This document shows, in pieces, positions 35,718 through 48,706 of a stretch of DNA of 64,000 nucleotides (positions are counted from its first letter, which is position 1; every line of letters starts with the position of its first letter). The position numbers and the translations under genes are program-made. Below the pieces are notes generated by a model. It worked only from the letters and a program-made list of their open reading frames with translations, was not told the origin of the DNA and ran no database searches. The stretch lies in contig JABVXV010000202.1 of the NCBI GenBank assembly GCA_013365325.1, positions 51,085-115,084 on the forward strand. The letters run 5' to 3'. The stretch comes from Dipetalonema caudispina (Eukaryota > Nematoda > Chromadorea > Rhabditida > Onchocercidae).

Positions 35718-38700
35718 TCATATATTTTCCAACATATTTTGCAAAGACTTGAACGTTTCAGCAAGTTTTTTTTGGTCAGAAACAGTGGATTGTGCTTGCG
35801 AGAGATTTATCAAAAATGCCGCTATTAAATCTAAACATTTGCTAGCCAGTGCCGTCCTGCTGAAACAAAAACAATTACTACAATATTTCAACGAATGAAA
35901 TTCTGAAACGACTGTAAAATATATTATCTATGAAAACTACCAAGAACTATCTTCCCACTGGATACTTTAAATAATGTAATGGATTATAATTAGAACTTAT
36001 ACGATTCACTTTGTTCGAATAATTCTCCTGCTAAGTGCCATTCTTGTACCTTTCAGCTAAATGCCCTACCCACTGTTTTAGATAAAAGAATATCTGAGAT
36101 GTATACACTCAATGTGGAAAATAATCTTACCTTTGCTGATAAATACAAGAGGAATTCTCCACAAATTTTGTTATGACATGTAATGCTGACCGCATTAAGT
36201 AACGCGATGCTGTATTATTCTTTTGATAAAAGGGATCTCTCCTGCAAAAGTTTAGTTGTCTAATATCAGAACTATAGCACTTTACTTGTGTAATATGTAA
36301 ATCCAAATTATTACACTTAAAAATGGAATCAGCACTGATACAACTGAAAACGAGAAATAGATATAAAGCTTTATTTACCTGAACATACTTGACAGTGTGT
36401 CAACCATAACATTTAGTGGCGCATCAATTCTTGTACCAATGAAATGAAAAAATGAAGGTGAGAAGCCTTCACGTATTCCTCTGTTCAACAATTTCGACAG
36501 TATCATTTCTAAAAAGATAATAAATACAATACAACATTAAATACAACATATCACCTTTACAAGGAAAAAACAAAATGTTTCTAGCAAACAACATGAATCG
36601 GCAAATGCATGCTTTTACAAATGCACGCTTGGAAAACATCTCACAAAGGCGAAAAATGAATATCGTGAAGGGCAGAGAAAGGTCAGTGTTCTGCCTTGTT
36701 TTCAGACCAGATTATAATTAATAATACCAGTATAACACAAGTTTCGGCCTTTTATATTCGCCCACGTATTCGTCACATTCCAAAATACCTTACAATCCCA
36801 TCGTTTTTAGTAATCATGCTGAGAGGAACAAACATTTCTTATTTAACGTTACGATCATCAGGAAAACCTACCGAGTGGATAATATTTAGGTACCAGTGAA
36901 TATTTCTTCGCTAAACCAGCTATTCGTGTACCTAGACGCTGAATACGTACCTCACGCGTTTCACCTTCAGATGAAAGCAACTCTGTAAAACAACGTCGTT
37001 AGTCAAAGACCATTGGTAGTTTTGAACTAATTTACGAGACTTAAAAAAAAATTAGTTTACTAATTTTAACGGTATTCCACATATATTCACATTTCATAAA
37101 TTTACTAAACTTGCAAAAATGAACCGAAAAAAGTAAATTTTATAATTTAACAGATTTTAAAACTTCCAAAGAAACAACCTCTATCAATTATTTCAGTGTA
37201 GAAATCTTCGATAGCATCTTCATTATAAGTTGATGAGCAAAAACACAGAGCAAGCTTGATATCTGGTAAATCCAGTGGAATAGCAAATTTCTCGAAGAGT
37301 TCCTGCACCGTATATAATTGCTTTTCAAGACTATGTTTGGCTGCAGCCGTTTCACGAGTTTGAGGCATCGATTCTACCAAATCCCTAATTTTTGTCTCAT
37401 ATTAATCAATAATGAATGTTGTTTTTTATAACGATGACGGCGATACGAGGACTGGAGACGAGTATCGTAAGATAGATGGAATGATCTGAGAATAATGGGC
37501 TTTCTCCCATTTCGATAAGGTCAACGGTGCAATATCTTTTTTCTCTTTTTTATCCAAACACCTTGGAGACGGAAGGATGGAAAGAAGAAACCTAGAAGCA
37601 ACGAAAAAGAAAAAGAATCCCAATGGAGTCCAAAATTGTATATGACAGTTACCTGATAGCAAGCTGAATTTGAGCAACATCAAGTTTATCACGTATTTCT
37701 AGTATCAGGTCGTGTAAATCGGCATCTCTACCAGCTTGAGGACCTGTTGACTGAACACACATTGCAGCTTGCGACAAATACGCAACACGACGTTGAATAT
37801 CGAATGTATCCCTTGAAATGAAAAAAAAGTATGTTGTGATAAAGTTATCAAAATGATATTATAGAACTGAACAATACGAAAAACATACGTTTCCCGTTGA
37901 GCAAGTTGGTATAAAAGGCTGGCTGCTTTCACATGATCACCGTTGCGCTCATGAAATCGCCATAAAAGATCCAAGTAACGACTTGAGCCACCTTCTTCAA
38001 CACAACGATGAAGGAATGATTCTAGGAATGGAGATTTACTCTGAAACAGATTTAAACCTTAAAAATAACCTCTGCCATAATCGTGGAAATAGCTTAATCA
38101 CCTTCAAAACGCATTTTCCTCAACCATTTTTTTTCTGTAAATAGAAATGCAACGAAACCTTGATGATTGAAAGAGAAAAACATAGCTAAGTGAAAGGATA
38201 ACCTGTAAAACAACGCTGCTAAAATCGTTATCTAGAAGCCATTTAAAAATGGCCACATTTGCAAGTTCGTCATTCGATTCCAAAACCTTTCGGATGATGA
38301 GATCTTTCGATGGATTAAGCAGATCTAACGTACCCGCAGTTTTTTGATCATTCATTAAACGGTCCAGAGTATCGATTATGCACTTGTAAGCATCTTTTCT
38401 ACAAATTTTTCAATTAACTGAAATGAAAAAAAACAAAAGTGACCATGACAACATGGTAATCAGTCTAAGGTTGAAAGAGATACACAAACCTTCTTGCTAA
38501 TGCCTCATGTGCAAATACATCATTCTCTCCATAGTGATTTTTGTATGCCATTACGGCTAACAACTTGGTATCATCACGTTCCGCGCGTTCCAACGCCAAA
38601 TCTACTATCCCTTCCACATAGTCCACTAAAACATATTACATATAAATACTACAGAAACAAAAGAGACTTCAAAATGTTAGTCGAGGAAGAACAGTTACGA

Positions 38701-41700
38701 ACAAAACTGAAGATTTCCTTGATAATAAAAGAGCGAGCAACATAATTACTTGCAGTCCGTCTCTCTTCTATTATTTTCCTAGAAATTGGTAACTATTTAA
38801 TATAAGCTAGTGGAGACAAATCTTTTTTTTTCCATCTAACGTGTCGACTACGGCTACACAAACGCTGATGCAGTTTAAAGAATAACAAGGTTCATGTCAT
38901 ATCTTAACATTTGATGGTTAGGTTTTTTTTGAGAAACTGTGGAATAAAACACCCAGTAAGAGAAGTAATCACTGCAAAACACGGAAATCTTTATAAATTC
39001 GCTTCAGTACGTTATGCATCACGTTTCCTCCAGGAGAAGTTAATAAGTATGCAGCAGAAGCGCATACAAACCGATAAGGTAAGCTGTTCTTACCTTCATA
39101 AAGAAGCTGACAAATTACTGGCAAATTGATTTTCTGAATTCCAGTTTTTAATAGTTTAACGGCTTCTGCCAATATTTCTGTTCGTGCCGAACATGGCGGT
39201 AAACGACGCACTTCCTCGATCATTTCTGTAGCCTGAAATTCGATAATCTGCAACAACGGTGCTTTTTACTTACCCATCACATTAAGTGTAAGTCAGAGTT
39301 TGTGTAATACAAACATGACTTAATACTAACTCCTCTAAAGTCGTCTGTAATTAAAGCAAGGCAGCTAACAATCAATAACAACAAAACGAAACTGTTTCCT
39401 ATTTCTTATATATCCATAGAATCTATTCTTCAGATATACTCATATGAAAAGTAACTTCTTGCCGGCAACTTGCAACTGTGATGCCAAACATTATTGCAAA
39501 ACAATAATCCTACCTTCGTTGTATTGGCATCATCCACGGAAAAAAGTGAGGGACAACAATCACGCAATTCATTGCATAATACAGTCGTTGTTGCATTATC
39601 ACCCAAATAATGCCGAACTAGACATGTTATCAAATCGGCACACAGCTAAATAAATATAATTAATTCTTTATTCAGTGATGTGTAAACAGAAAATAGTGAT
39701 ATTCTCCAAAGCTGGTAAGCTAAAATATGGCTAACATAAACTGAAATATGTTTGTCTAACTTAATTCTTACAATATAATTGTACTGTGAATTGAGTAAGA
39801 GGATAAAACAAAGTCTGATCTTTTCGAAATACCATTCATGACTATACAGTCGTATTCACTGCATCAGAAAATGTATTCCACATAATGACCAATCACTCTG
39901 GTAATCGTGGTAAACTACACCAAAACTCTTACCTGCTGACCACTCAATACTATATTACATAGACTTGTGGCAGTTAGGCAGCTTCGGCTTTGTGTAGTGA
40001 GAAGCGTTGCTATAACGTGAAACTGATGCTCGCATAAGATTTTCCATAACATTAACACCTCCACAGTTAGCAACAGAAGTTGATGGAAACTCAGTAATGA
40101 ACGGCGTTCGGAATGCGATGCCACTGAAGCAATATCAGCAGTTGCAAACAACATTTAGCGAAACGAAAAGTTAAATCCGTATAAGTCATAAAACTGTGAC
40201 ATCAGCACCAAATTATTAGTAATTCATTTCATACACCATAATTCTAAATCAGTACCTTCAGTACGAGAGTTTGGAGTATCTCTATCTATTATGAGTGGCT
40301 GAACATATTCCTGAACATTTCCAATTAATCCGTAATCTTCGATAATCTTTTTGAATGGTATCAACTGGTTTAGTATCCACTCCAGCTCATCAACACCATA
40401 CACACTAACAAGCTAAAATAAAAATACAGTAATTAAAGATTACTTTAAAAGTTTGTATTTCAGTAAATTCAACCTTGATTGGTGAAGTACTAATAAAAAT
40501 CTCAGTTCTAATACTGTTTAATACTTTGTTGTCTGGAAGCAATTGGCATAAAGGTTTGGTCCATAAATTTTCAACAATTCGAGAAAAATGAAGGAACAGC
40601 GCATCATGTCGGCAACTCATCGATGCCTGCAATCCAAAAGTCATTAGGAGTCTATAGCGACATATGGTTAGTGAGATTTCTTTGATTCGTAATTTTTATT
40701 GAGATAAGTTACAATAACCATACAACAAAGGGCCAATCAAAAAAATTTTTTGCCTGAGGTTTTTGGTTAGTCAATTAGCTTACGTATGTTTGGATCTCGT
40801 TGGACAGAGGACTTTCGTTATCGCTTAATATTTGCTGCATTTCCGGGAAGGAATCTCTTGTCGAACGAACTAAACGTTTCTGTTGTTGCGGAGTAGATGA
40901 GAACAGCGGAGCTGCAATAGCACCAGATATTTAGGAACATTTTAAAGCAAAAATAGGATTCCAATAGCTAAAATATCAATTAAATTGATTCAAATGAGAA
41001 ATTTGAGAATTCTAAATCGGTAATATCACTTTCGGTGCTCTCGGAATCCTCATAGCACTTTTCGATGAAACTTTCTAACTCAACGAATTCAATAATGGAT
41101 GCGCCAGTTTTACGTTGGTAATTTAGGCAAAATACGAACATAAAATTGAGGACGCCTCTCTACGAAAATGTCCTTCAATTCTCGGAATTAAAACTCACAG
41201 CGAATCTGCAGAGAAATATCAGAAAGTGACTCGTTAACGGTTGAAAACTGATTGAAATTGCCCGCCCGAAAAGGTGACGTCAAATGTCTGTTCCGAACCT
41301 TTTCATTATTCAACATGAAAAACAGCCGTAAAGCTGAGTCCTGAAAATGGTTAACTATCTCTCCAAAAAACAAACAACAGCACATTTTTCAGAAATTTAC
41401 GGCACCGATTCCTAAACCATTTCAGTTATAAAAAGCTGGACAGTACGTCTTTGCTTCTTTCATAGGCTGACTGAACACAATTAACCTTCACTGCACTGCT
41501 TACTCCGTACTCTGTACAAAGAATTGTGAGAACCATGTCGCCAACATTAACCAATCCATGTAATTGCGTGAAATAGCTAGCATGTGATGAATCAGGTCCA
41601 AATTGAAGAAGAATATCACGTAACATGTCAACGGGAGTACGATGATCAATGATTTGTATTCCCTGGAATTTCAACTTCATTTAGAGGCGTACAGACAACC

Positions 41701-44700
41701 ATATGAAATGCAAAACAAAGATCTACACAGCAAGTCACATAAATCGAAATTGAAAATACAATTCAATAAATCCTCTGGCGTTAGGATAATCATACCAAAA
41801 CATAAGTTTTTGAAAAAGGATTCACAACTCCAACTGTTCAATCATCTAGTTTCAGCCTTCCTGCGGCCTATTGATTTGTGTTTAGTTGTACATGCATAAA
41901 AAAGAAAAAAAAAAGTCATATAAAATAAATACCTTTTCGCATAAAACAATGAATTTCCTTGACGTATCTCGAAAAAGTGACAGACCTGCTGAATGATGAG
42001 AGGCTATGGCAGTCTGAAACACGACAAATAACACAATATACCTTTAAAAAATTTGGATACGATATTGGAAAAAAGTTTCAACGACTAAAGAGAGTATAAA
42101 AAAGCATAAAAGCATTCGTAAAAAAACGTACACGTACAGAAAAGGGAGCTCTAGACACAGTTCTTGTTATCATCATTACCAAACTTCTAAGACGTAGTTG
42201 TGTCTGAAATATATTTATACGGCATTAATATTCAACAGGTTAACGGTAATCCCACCTGAATTGCAGACATCATTATACTGCGACAAAAGCTAACTTACAT
42301 CAGTTGTAAGTTTATATTATTCAAAAAAAGAATTTAGACGGTAAGCCAATTGAGGAGAACTTCACAATTAAAAATTTCAGAAAAAAATCCAGTTATAAAT
42401 ATGAACGACAGAAGTGTTGCGAATACTTTTATAATGAAAACGCGAGTGAAGATAGCTATAGCAACTAGCAGTGATAGAAGTGAAACTAACCACATTCTCT
42501 ATAAGACATTCAGAAACTGGAAAGTTTGACGAGCAAAAAACCGAAAGATTAGAAATATCGATACCAGCTTCGCCAGCCATAATACCAATTTCTATAAAAA
42601 TTACGAAATGCTTATAAGATTTTCAAATGTAAACTATTCTTTTGTTCACTCAGTTTGAAGGATCTCACTTTTTTAGGAGTGAATTTTTTTTCTGAATATC
42701 CTATCCATCCCTTTCTCATTAATATTGATAAATAAAGAAAAAAAACAAACCAAATATCCAGTGTACCAGTACGCTTTCAATACATATTAATGAATTAAGT
42801 TAACCAATATATACTATTGAAGTACGCTGAAGTTACGTGCTCCATCTTACAAATTAATCAGAATTAAAATTTAAGAAATATATACCATGAGCGTAAAAAG
42901 TATCGTAAATAGAGAGCGGATGGAAGGATACCGGCGAAATACCATAACCTGGAGGCAGACGAACATGTTTCAAGCGCAAGCAACTAGGTCTCATACCTTC
43001 CTGAAATTTTAATTTTTACCATCAAATGCATAACAACGCTTCACAACATATTTATAAATCTTATGTCAATCTGCTACTTCTTCCATAAATTTGAATTTTA
43101 AAGAAGAGCCACACCATCCAATTCATCACGGATGATTTTGAAGCCATCTGATAAGCGTTCTTCGGTGCTGGTGGAAAACAGCTAAAGAACAAACGAACAC
43201 CTTTCCTTGTTGTCGCAATCTGAATACAAATCAGAATTTGAATGAGAAATTAATGTTTAACAAGTTGCCAAGCATAAAATATTTAAAAAACTTGAAGTAG
43301 CTATCTTCAAGAAGCGCATCGGTTTTATGAAATAACAAAAAGGATAAAGAAGTGCTCTTTTATCCAACTTCGAAAGATTTTAGAAACTGAATAATACATA
43401 GCATCGAAGCACTGAAACAGAGCTTTGTATTTTCACAACATTGCTATATAGATTCGGGTGGCACAGTAATGATTTTATAACCTACAAGATGCAGATATCG
43501 GGATTGCGTATAAGGAACTGGACTAATGCCCACAATATCGGCAAAAAAAGAAGCATCCACGGATCGGCACTCTGCAGCAGCGAGCTCCTAGATTTAGATT
43601 ATTTATAACAACTGAAACGAGTTGTCCAGTCAGATTATCATGACAGCCTATTCAGCCTGACATTCGAAGGATTGCATCGACAGGGATGACGCAGCTGTAC
43701 GTCAAAAATGACCTCATAAGTAACGCATTTTGTCGCGCCGGCCTATCGAATATTCTGCATAATTAGGCTGACGATGATTATGATATCTACACGTTTCAAA
43801 TCTGGATACACAGCTATCGATACATTTTCAAAAACCCACACTGCTAAATCAAATAAATTAGTAAGAAATCATGAAAATTGAACCTGAATTTGCCCATGAC
43901 TGAGCGATGCCACCTTAACTATTGAATTTCCGTCAGCACGCAAGTCATAAACCTGTATAGAACCATTTTCGGAAAGACTGTATAAAATATGCCTAGTATC
44001 ATCCAAACATAATCGTACTAACCGTTCTAAAATATTTACATTATTAGAAATGCAATCATCACCAACAAACTTCATTCCCTCACTATTTCCTCTCATCGGT
44101 CGCGAAGACCAAGCTCCAAAATAACTGAATAACAAAAAACTGAAGCCACAGAAGATACTGGCCTTATTAAATAAAATTATCACTACCATAATTCTTTTTA
44201 TAAACTTATTGTTAATAGGAGATAAAATTTGAAAGAGATAATAAAACAGAAAGTCTCAAAAAGTAATGAGTCGAGTAAAACATTACCTTCTTTCCCTGTG
44301 ATCAAAGATACGGAAGGCAAAAAATAACTAATGAAGCTTTTGGAATGATTTATCTTACGACATCGACGACTGAACCAGCCCTTATCCTGAAAAAAGAAGG
44401 GAAGTTTTCAAAGGGGCGATCAGAGGTTTCTTCCATTTTTCTTTAACAAAATTAAAGTAGGAAACAAATATTTAAAAAAATGTACACAATAGCTTAAAAT
44501 TAAAATACTACATATAGTGAATTCAACACTTATAAAAAAGGGACAGGCGCAGGTAATATATGATACTAATTCTGAAATTTATAGACGACCTGATAATCAA
44601 GTTCATACAAAATTTCCTCTTCCGTGAAAAAAATACGACCATTTGATGTTGCAAGTATATCCGATATAGCTGTGTCGTCAATTGGAACCTGAAACTTTCA

Positions 44701-46538
44701 GTGCCATCTCGTCCTTGGATGAAAGAAATAAAACGAAAGTAAAATGAAGATGTAACTATTCAATCTCGGTATTACTATTTCAAGCACTATATGCACGAAA
44801 TTTTGCGAGAGAAGCAATGCACATGATATGCTAGAATATTACATAAATAAAGCAACAGCTGGAATTAAGGACTAAGTGAACATATTATCCACTATGGAAG
44901 GAAAAAAAAAAACCTTGAAAAGCGCATTTGGAAGAAGATACATATCAGCTTGCCTGAAATCGTCCGGTAGAGAGGATACATCTGTGACCGTTATATTATT
45001 ATTTGTGAAGCTTGCTGCCAATAATACAATTTCTTTTGTTGTCGCTACAATAACCAAGCAATGAATGTGTTTCTGGAAATAATAAAGAATTGATAACTGA
45101 AAAACGGAAGTTTTGGGTAGAATAGAAGGACGTATTTCTGTATTCTTTGCAGCAAGTATTAAAACACAAATTGAAACGAGCTGTTAATGCAAATGGTAAC
45201 ATGTTAGTTTCGAAACGTGTACGAACAAATATACGATGAGTATCCTTCTTTACAGTTTGTACCAAAACTATCATGAAATGAAAGTGGAATTACAACCAAA
45301 GAATCGATCAAGACATATTTATTGGGAGGATAGAAATATAGGAGGACGGAAACGACTTCAAATTAAGCTTAAGTGGACGGTTTAAATAATCTCGAAACCT
45401 CCTGGCTCAGATGTCAGGTAAACATCTGCACCTACTAAAGTAAATTACCTGAAACACTCCAGCCTTAGGTTTCGCAATCGCCACTTTAGTTATTGTATTA
45501 GGTATTCCATCGAAGTAAGCCAAATCCGAACTGGAAATGCATGAGATAGGATCTAACAAATTCTCTTTATAATGCATCAGAAATTATTATAAATAGATAA
45601 GGGAGGAAACTCGTTGCTCCAGTTCTGCCCAGCAACTTAATGTGCAGTGCCGTCTTGGAAGTCGACTAAAGGAAGCTTCCTTCCTCCTCAGCTAACATTT
45701 GATAATACATGATGCTGGGTAAGTCCGAGAACATGTTTCATAGTCTGATTTTGATACATCCTCCATAAAAATTGATGTTACACTATTTTTCTTTATGAAA
45801 AGTGAGAAAAGCAAAATGACAACTGTATACTCCAAATTTACAGCTAACTGATCTTTGGATTTCGATAAAATTGTTAATTATCCGATGTCTGGGAATATGA
45901 TTATTTCAGGAAAAGATGGAACAAGGAAGAAACTCACCTGTCTTCATAATTCCAAACATATAGATCGGCATCAATTGTCATATAAGCACGTCCAATTTCG
46001 GATAATATACCCATTGTACAAATGCTTTGTGTACCTACATAATTGATCAGTGTGACTGATTACTGGATGATCAATAATTATGCAGATTGAAGAAGTCAGT
46101 CTCCATTTAGAACCCAATATATCAAGACAAACTTACTATTAAGCTGATCTCTCAGTTCCTGTGGAATTGGCTTCAGATGACTATGAACAAATTCTGGTAT
46201 CTCCAAGTCACTCAATGGTTGGTAATCTCCTGTTGCAAGACCAGATATTGTTACTTTGTCTATAACAAATATAAATACTTTCCCAGTCATTTAATTACTT
46301 GACTCCAGTGTTCCAAAGACGATATGGAACTGTCATTCACAGTTTCACCATAATATCATTTATTGTATAACCCAATCTATTGCATGAATTTGAACAAAAT
46401 AAACCGACCTGGTTGGTACGGGTCGTACTTTAACTTGTAGTACAAGTCAGAATCTTCGCAGATTTTTAGAATGAATCGCTGTACATAGTTTGCAGCACCT
46501 TCCAAAGCGTCACCGGCATGCTGTTCATGTAAATCCAT
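35718..46538 (-). CDS. NUP155: Nuclear pore protein NUP155 (C. elegans NPP-8 type), 31 exons
   Basis: Exons: 46538-46409, 46259-46137, 46034-45938, 45530-45449, 45072-44914, 44688-44590, 44386-44287, 44113-43884 (start uncertain), 43587-43486, 43219-43115, 43000-42886, 42591-42491, 42203-42138, 42013-41933, 41662-41447, 41340-41199, 40911-40784, 40626-40474, 40412-40256, 40123-39933, 39645-39514, 39232-39094, 38625-38490, 38398-38203, 38040-37889, 37811-37653, 37384-37179, 36982-36872, 36508-36379, 36241-36131, 35859-35718. About 1396 aa; human is 1391. N-terminal beta-propeller blocks: YMTIDADLYVWNYED, SDLAYFDG, AKPKAGVFQ, GWFSRRCRKINHSKS, RHILYSLSENGSIQVYDL, RKGVRLFFS, KHVRLPPGYG. C-terminal helical blocks: FLHFSRIVENLWTKPL, LWKILCEHQFHVIATLL, CCPSLFSVDDA, YLDLLWRFHERNGDHVKA, KYYPLEMILSKLLNRG. 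A structural nucleoporin of the inner ring. An AG lies 2 nt before the ATG. Confidence 0.96.
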
Positions 46539-48706
46539 ACCTAGTATTTGAATGAAAGCTTGCAGAAAAATCTTTACAATTGGTATCAAAAACACGTCTG
46601 AATGAGAATCGCTAAATGAAGCAAGCAAAATTATAGAATATATATATCATTTACAGCATTGGGAAATCCAAGAAAATCAGTATAGGAAATAAAAAAAAAA
46701 GATCAACGGCCATATAAAACTTGTAATACTTAAATCTACAAATAAAACACTAACTATTCGACGAATTCGACAAAAGACACCCATCTCAGTTAAAGTTAAA
46801 TAGAAAATTTAATCAAATTAAACTGAGGTTATCAAATAAATCCAATATTCTTTGCAGCACAAAATTTTAGCTTATACCACCCCTACAACTTATTACAACC
46901 TCATCATATCGAAATCTAACCTATAATTAAACAAATGACTCCCGCAGATACGGACAATTTTCATATCGAGTAGTTTGAACAAATTCTTAACCATGTGACA
47001 CTCGTAATTTTCTCATGCTATTGTCAATCTAATACTTGAGATTATTGTCCAGTAATTGGATAGAGGAAGGAGTGACCATTAATGGACAAATTCTTCTCCT
47101 ATTAATGAGAAAAGAAATAAATGATATGATAATAAAGAAGATGTGATGGTATAATATGAATGTTTCCTTTTGGTAACAAAATGAAACTAGCTACATGAAA
47201 GATGTTAATTTACTTTACAAATATTCTGTTTAATTTAAGAGTAACTTAATTTAATCATTTCTACATTTATCTCTTCAACATGAAATAATATTAAACAATC
47301 AAACAAACACTTCATATATTGTGAATTTCGAACTCAAAGAAAAGGAAATGATGCTTGCTATAAAAAACAATGAATTCACTACTCATTAACAGCAATGCAA
47401 TTGTTAAGCATCACAACTGATAATTTTAATTCAATGATAAGTAAACAGTTATTGCAATTAATGCATAAAATAGATGACAAAATTTGTTAAAATATTTATA
47501 TTATACAATGTGACAAGTTACTCTCAAATAAGATGATGAAGATTTTGAATCTACAGAAAACTTTTTGATTATTCTATATAGTTTCTAAATCTGTAATTGT
47601 GCTATTATTTCTTCTTCCTAACTATAACTATAAGACTGTAACATCTGAATCAGATAGACAAGTTTGAAAATGACCTTTGTTGATTATATCGATGAAAGTT
47701 AGTTGATAATAAAAACTCCACAATAGATTATATATGCTTCATCTGTCATCCTAAAATTGCACCGAAAAAGATTGAATCGTTGGCGCTTTTTTTTTTTTTT
47801 TTTTTTTTTTTAAATGTGAGGAAAATATAACTGATAGGAAATTTGGAATAACGTCAGAAATTCTTTTCTTAGTCCAAAATTTTCAAGCATGAAACACCTA
47901 CAATAGTAAATATTTTGAGTTTTTGATTTTTTTTTTTTTATTATTTAAAAAAACTAATCTTCAACTAATTGGGTAATTGTTCAATAGCCTTTCCTCATTC
48001 ATACCTACCAACTTTCTGAGATCACCAGCACGACAGTTCATAGGTTAGATGCAATACCATAATTACACTACCATTTCCAAATCACCAACCTACCCCTCCA
48101 ACTAAATTCAAATTTCTACATAGGCTTTATCTCGTAATCCGGTATTTTGCGGCTGATCAGTGAAGCATCAGCAGTGTTGGATAGTGTCAGAGGAGATGAT
48201 AGTGTTGTAGTGATATAAGACAAGACACTTCCATCCATCTTTTCTTCATTTAGCTGTTGTGTATTAATGATGTAATGCTTTACCATTTATTTAAATTGAT
48301 TATAATTTCTTCCTGCACTTTGTAACATTGATTTACCAGTAACTATAATATGTTTTACTTATTTGCTTGCATTTATTGCATTTTTTTTTTTTCCCACCTA
48401 TATTCCTTGTACTTATTAGTATCGGTACATATGAGAAGTATAGCAAGATACTAGTGTAGATGCTTGATGTGTAACTTTATCCTGGGATTCCTGAAAAATT
48501 GGAAGCTGAATTTTTATTTTTACAGCATAATACTTTATAAATTTGTTTTATACTAACATATCTCAAGAAAAGTGACGTATCATGTGATATGGTGTAGTAG
48601 TTTTTATTCAGGTTTATTGAAATTTAGACGACCATTTGATCTGTTGGTCTTCTAAATTTTTAAAATGTTTTCGTATAATTCCAATATTTTCAGGATCAAA
48701 CTGTAA
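46539..48706. other. Divergent intergenic region between NUP155 and the lyase-like gene
   Basis: About 2.2 kb separates the two start codons. A candidate NUP155 acceptor is at 46541-46542 and one for the lyase-like gene at 48692-48693. A T run lies at 47789-47811. No coding signal was seen between. Confidence 0.6.
48692..48693 (+). promoter_or_regulatory. Candidate trans-splice acceptor for the lyase-like gene
   Basis: ATATTTTCAG ends at 48693, 13 nt before the ATG, with nothing coding upstream. It matches the nematode acceptor consensus; spliced-leader use is inference. Confidence 0.45.
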
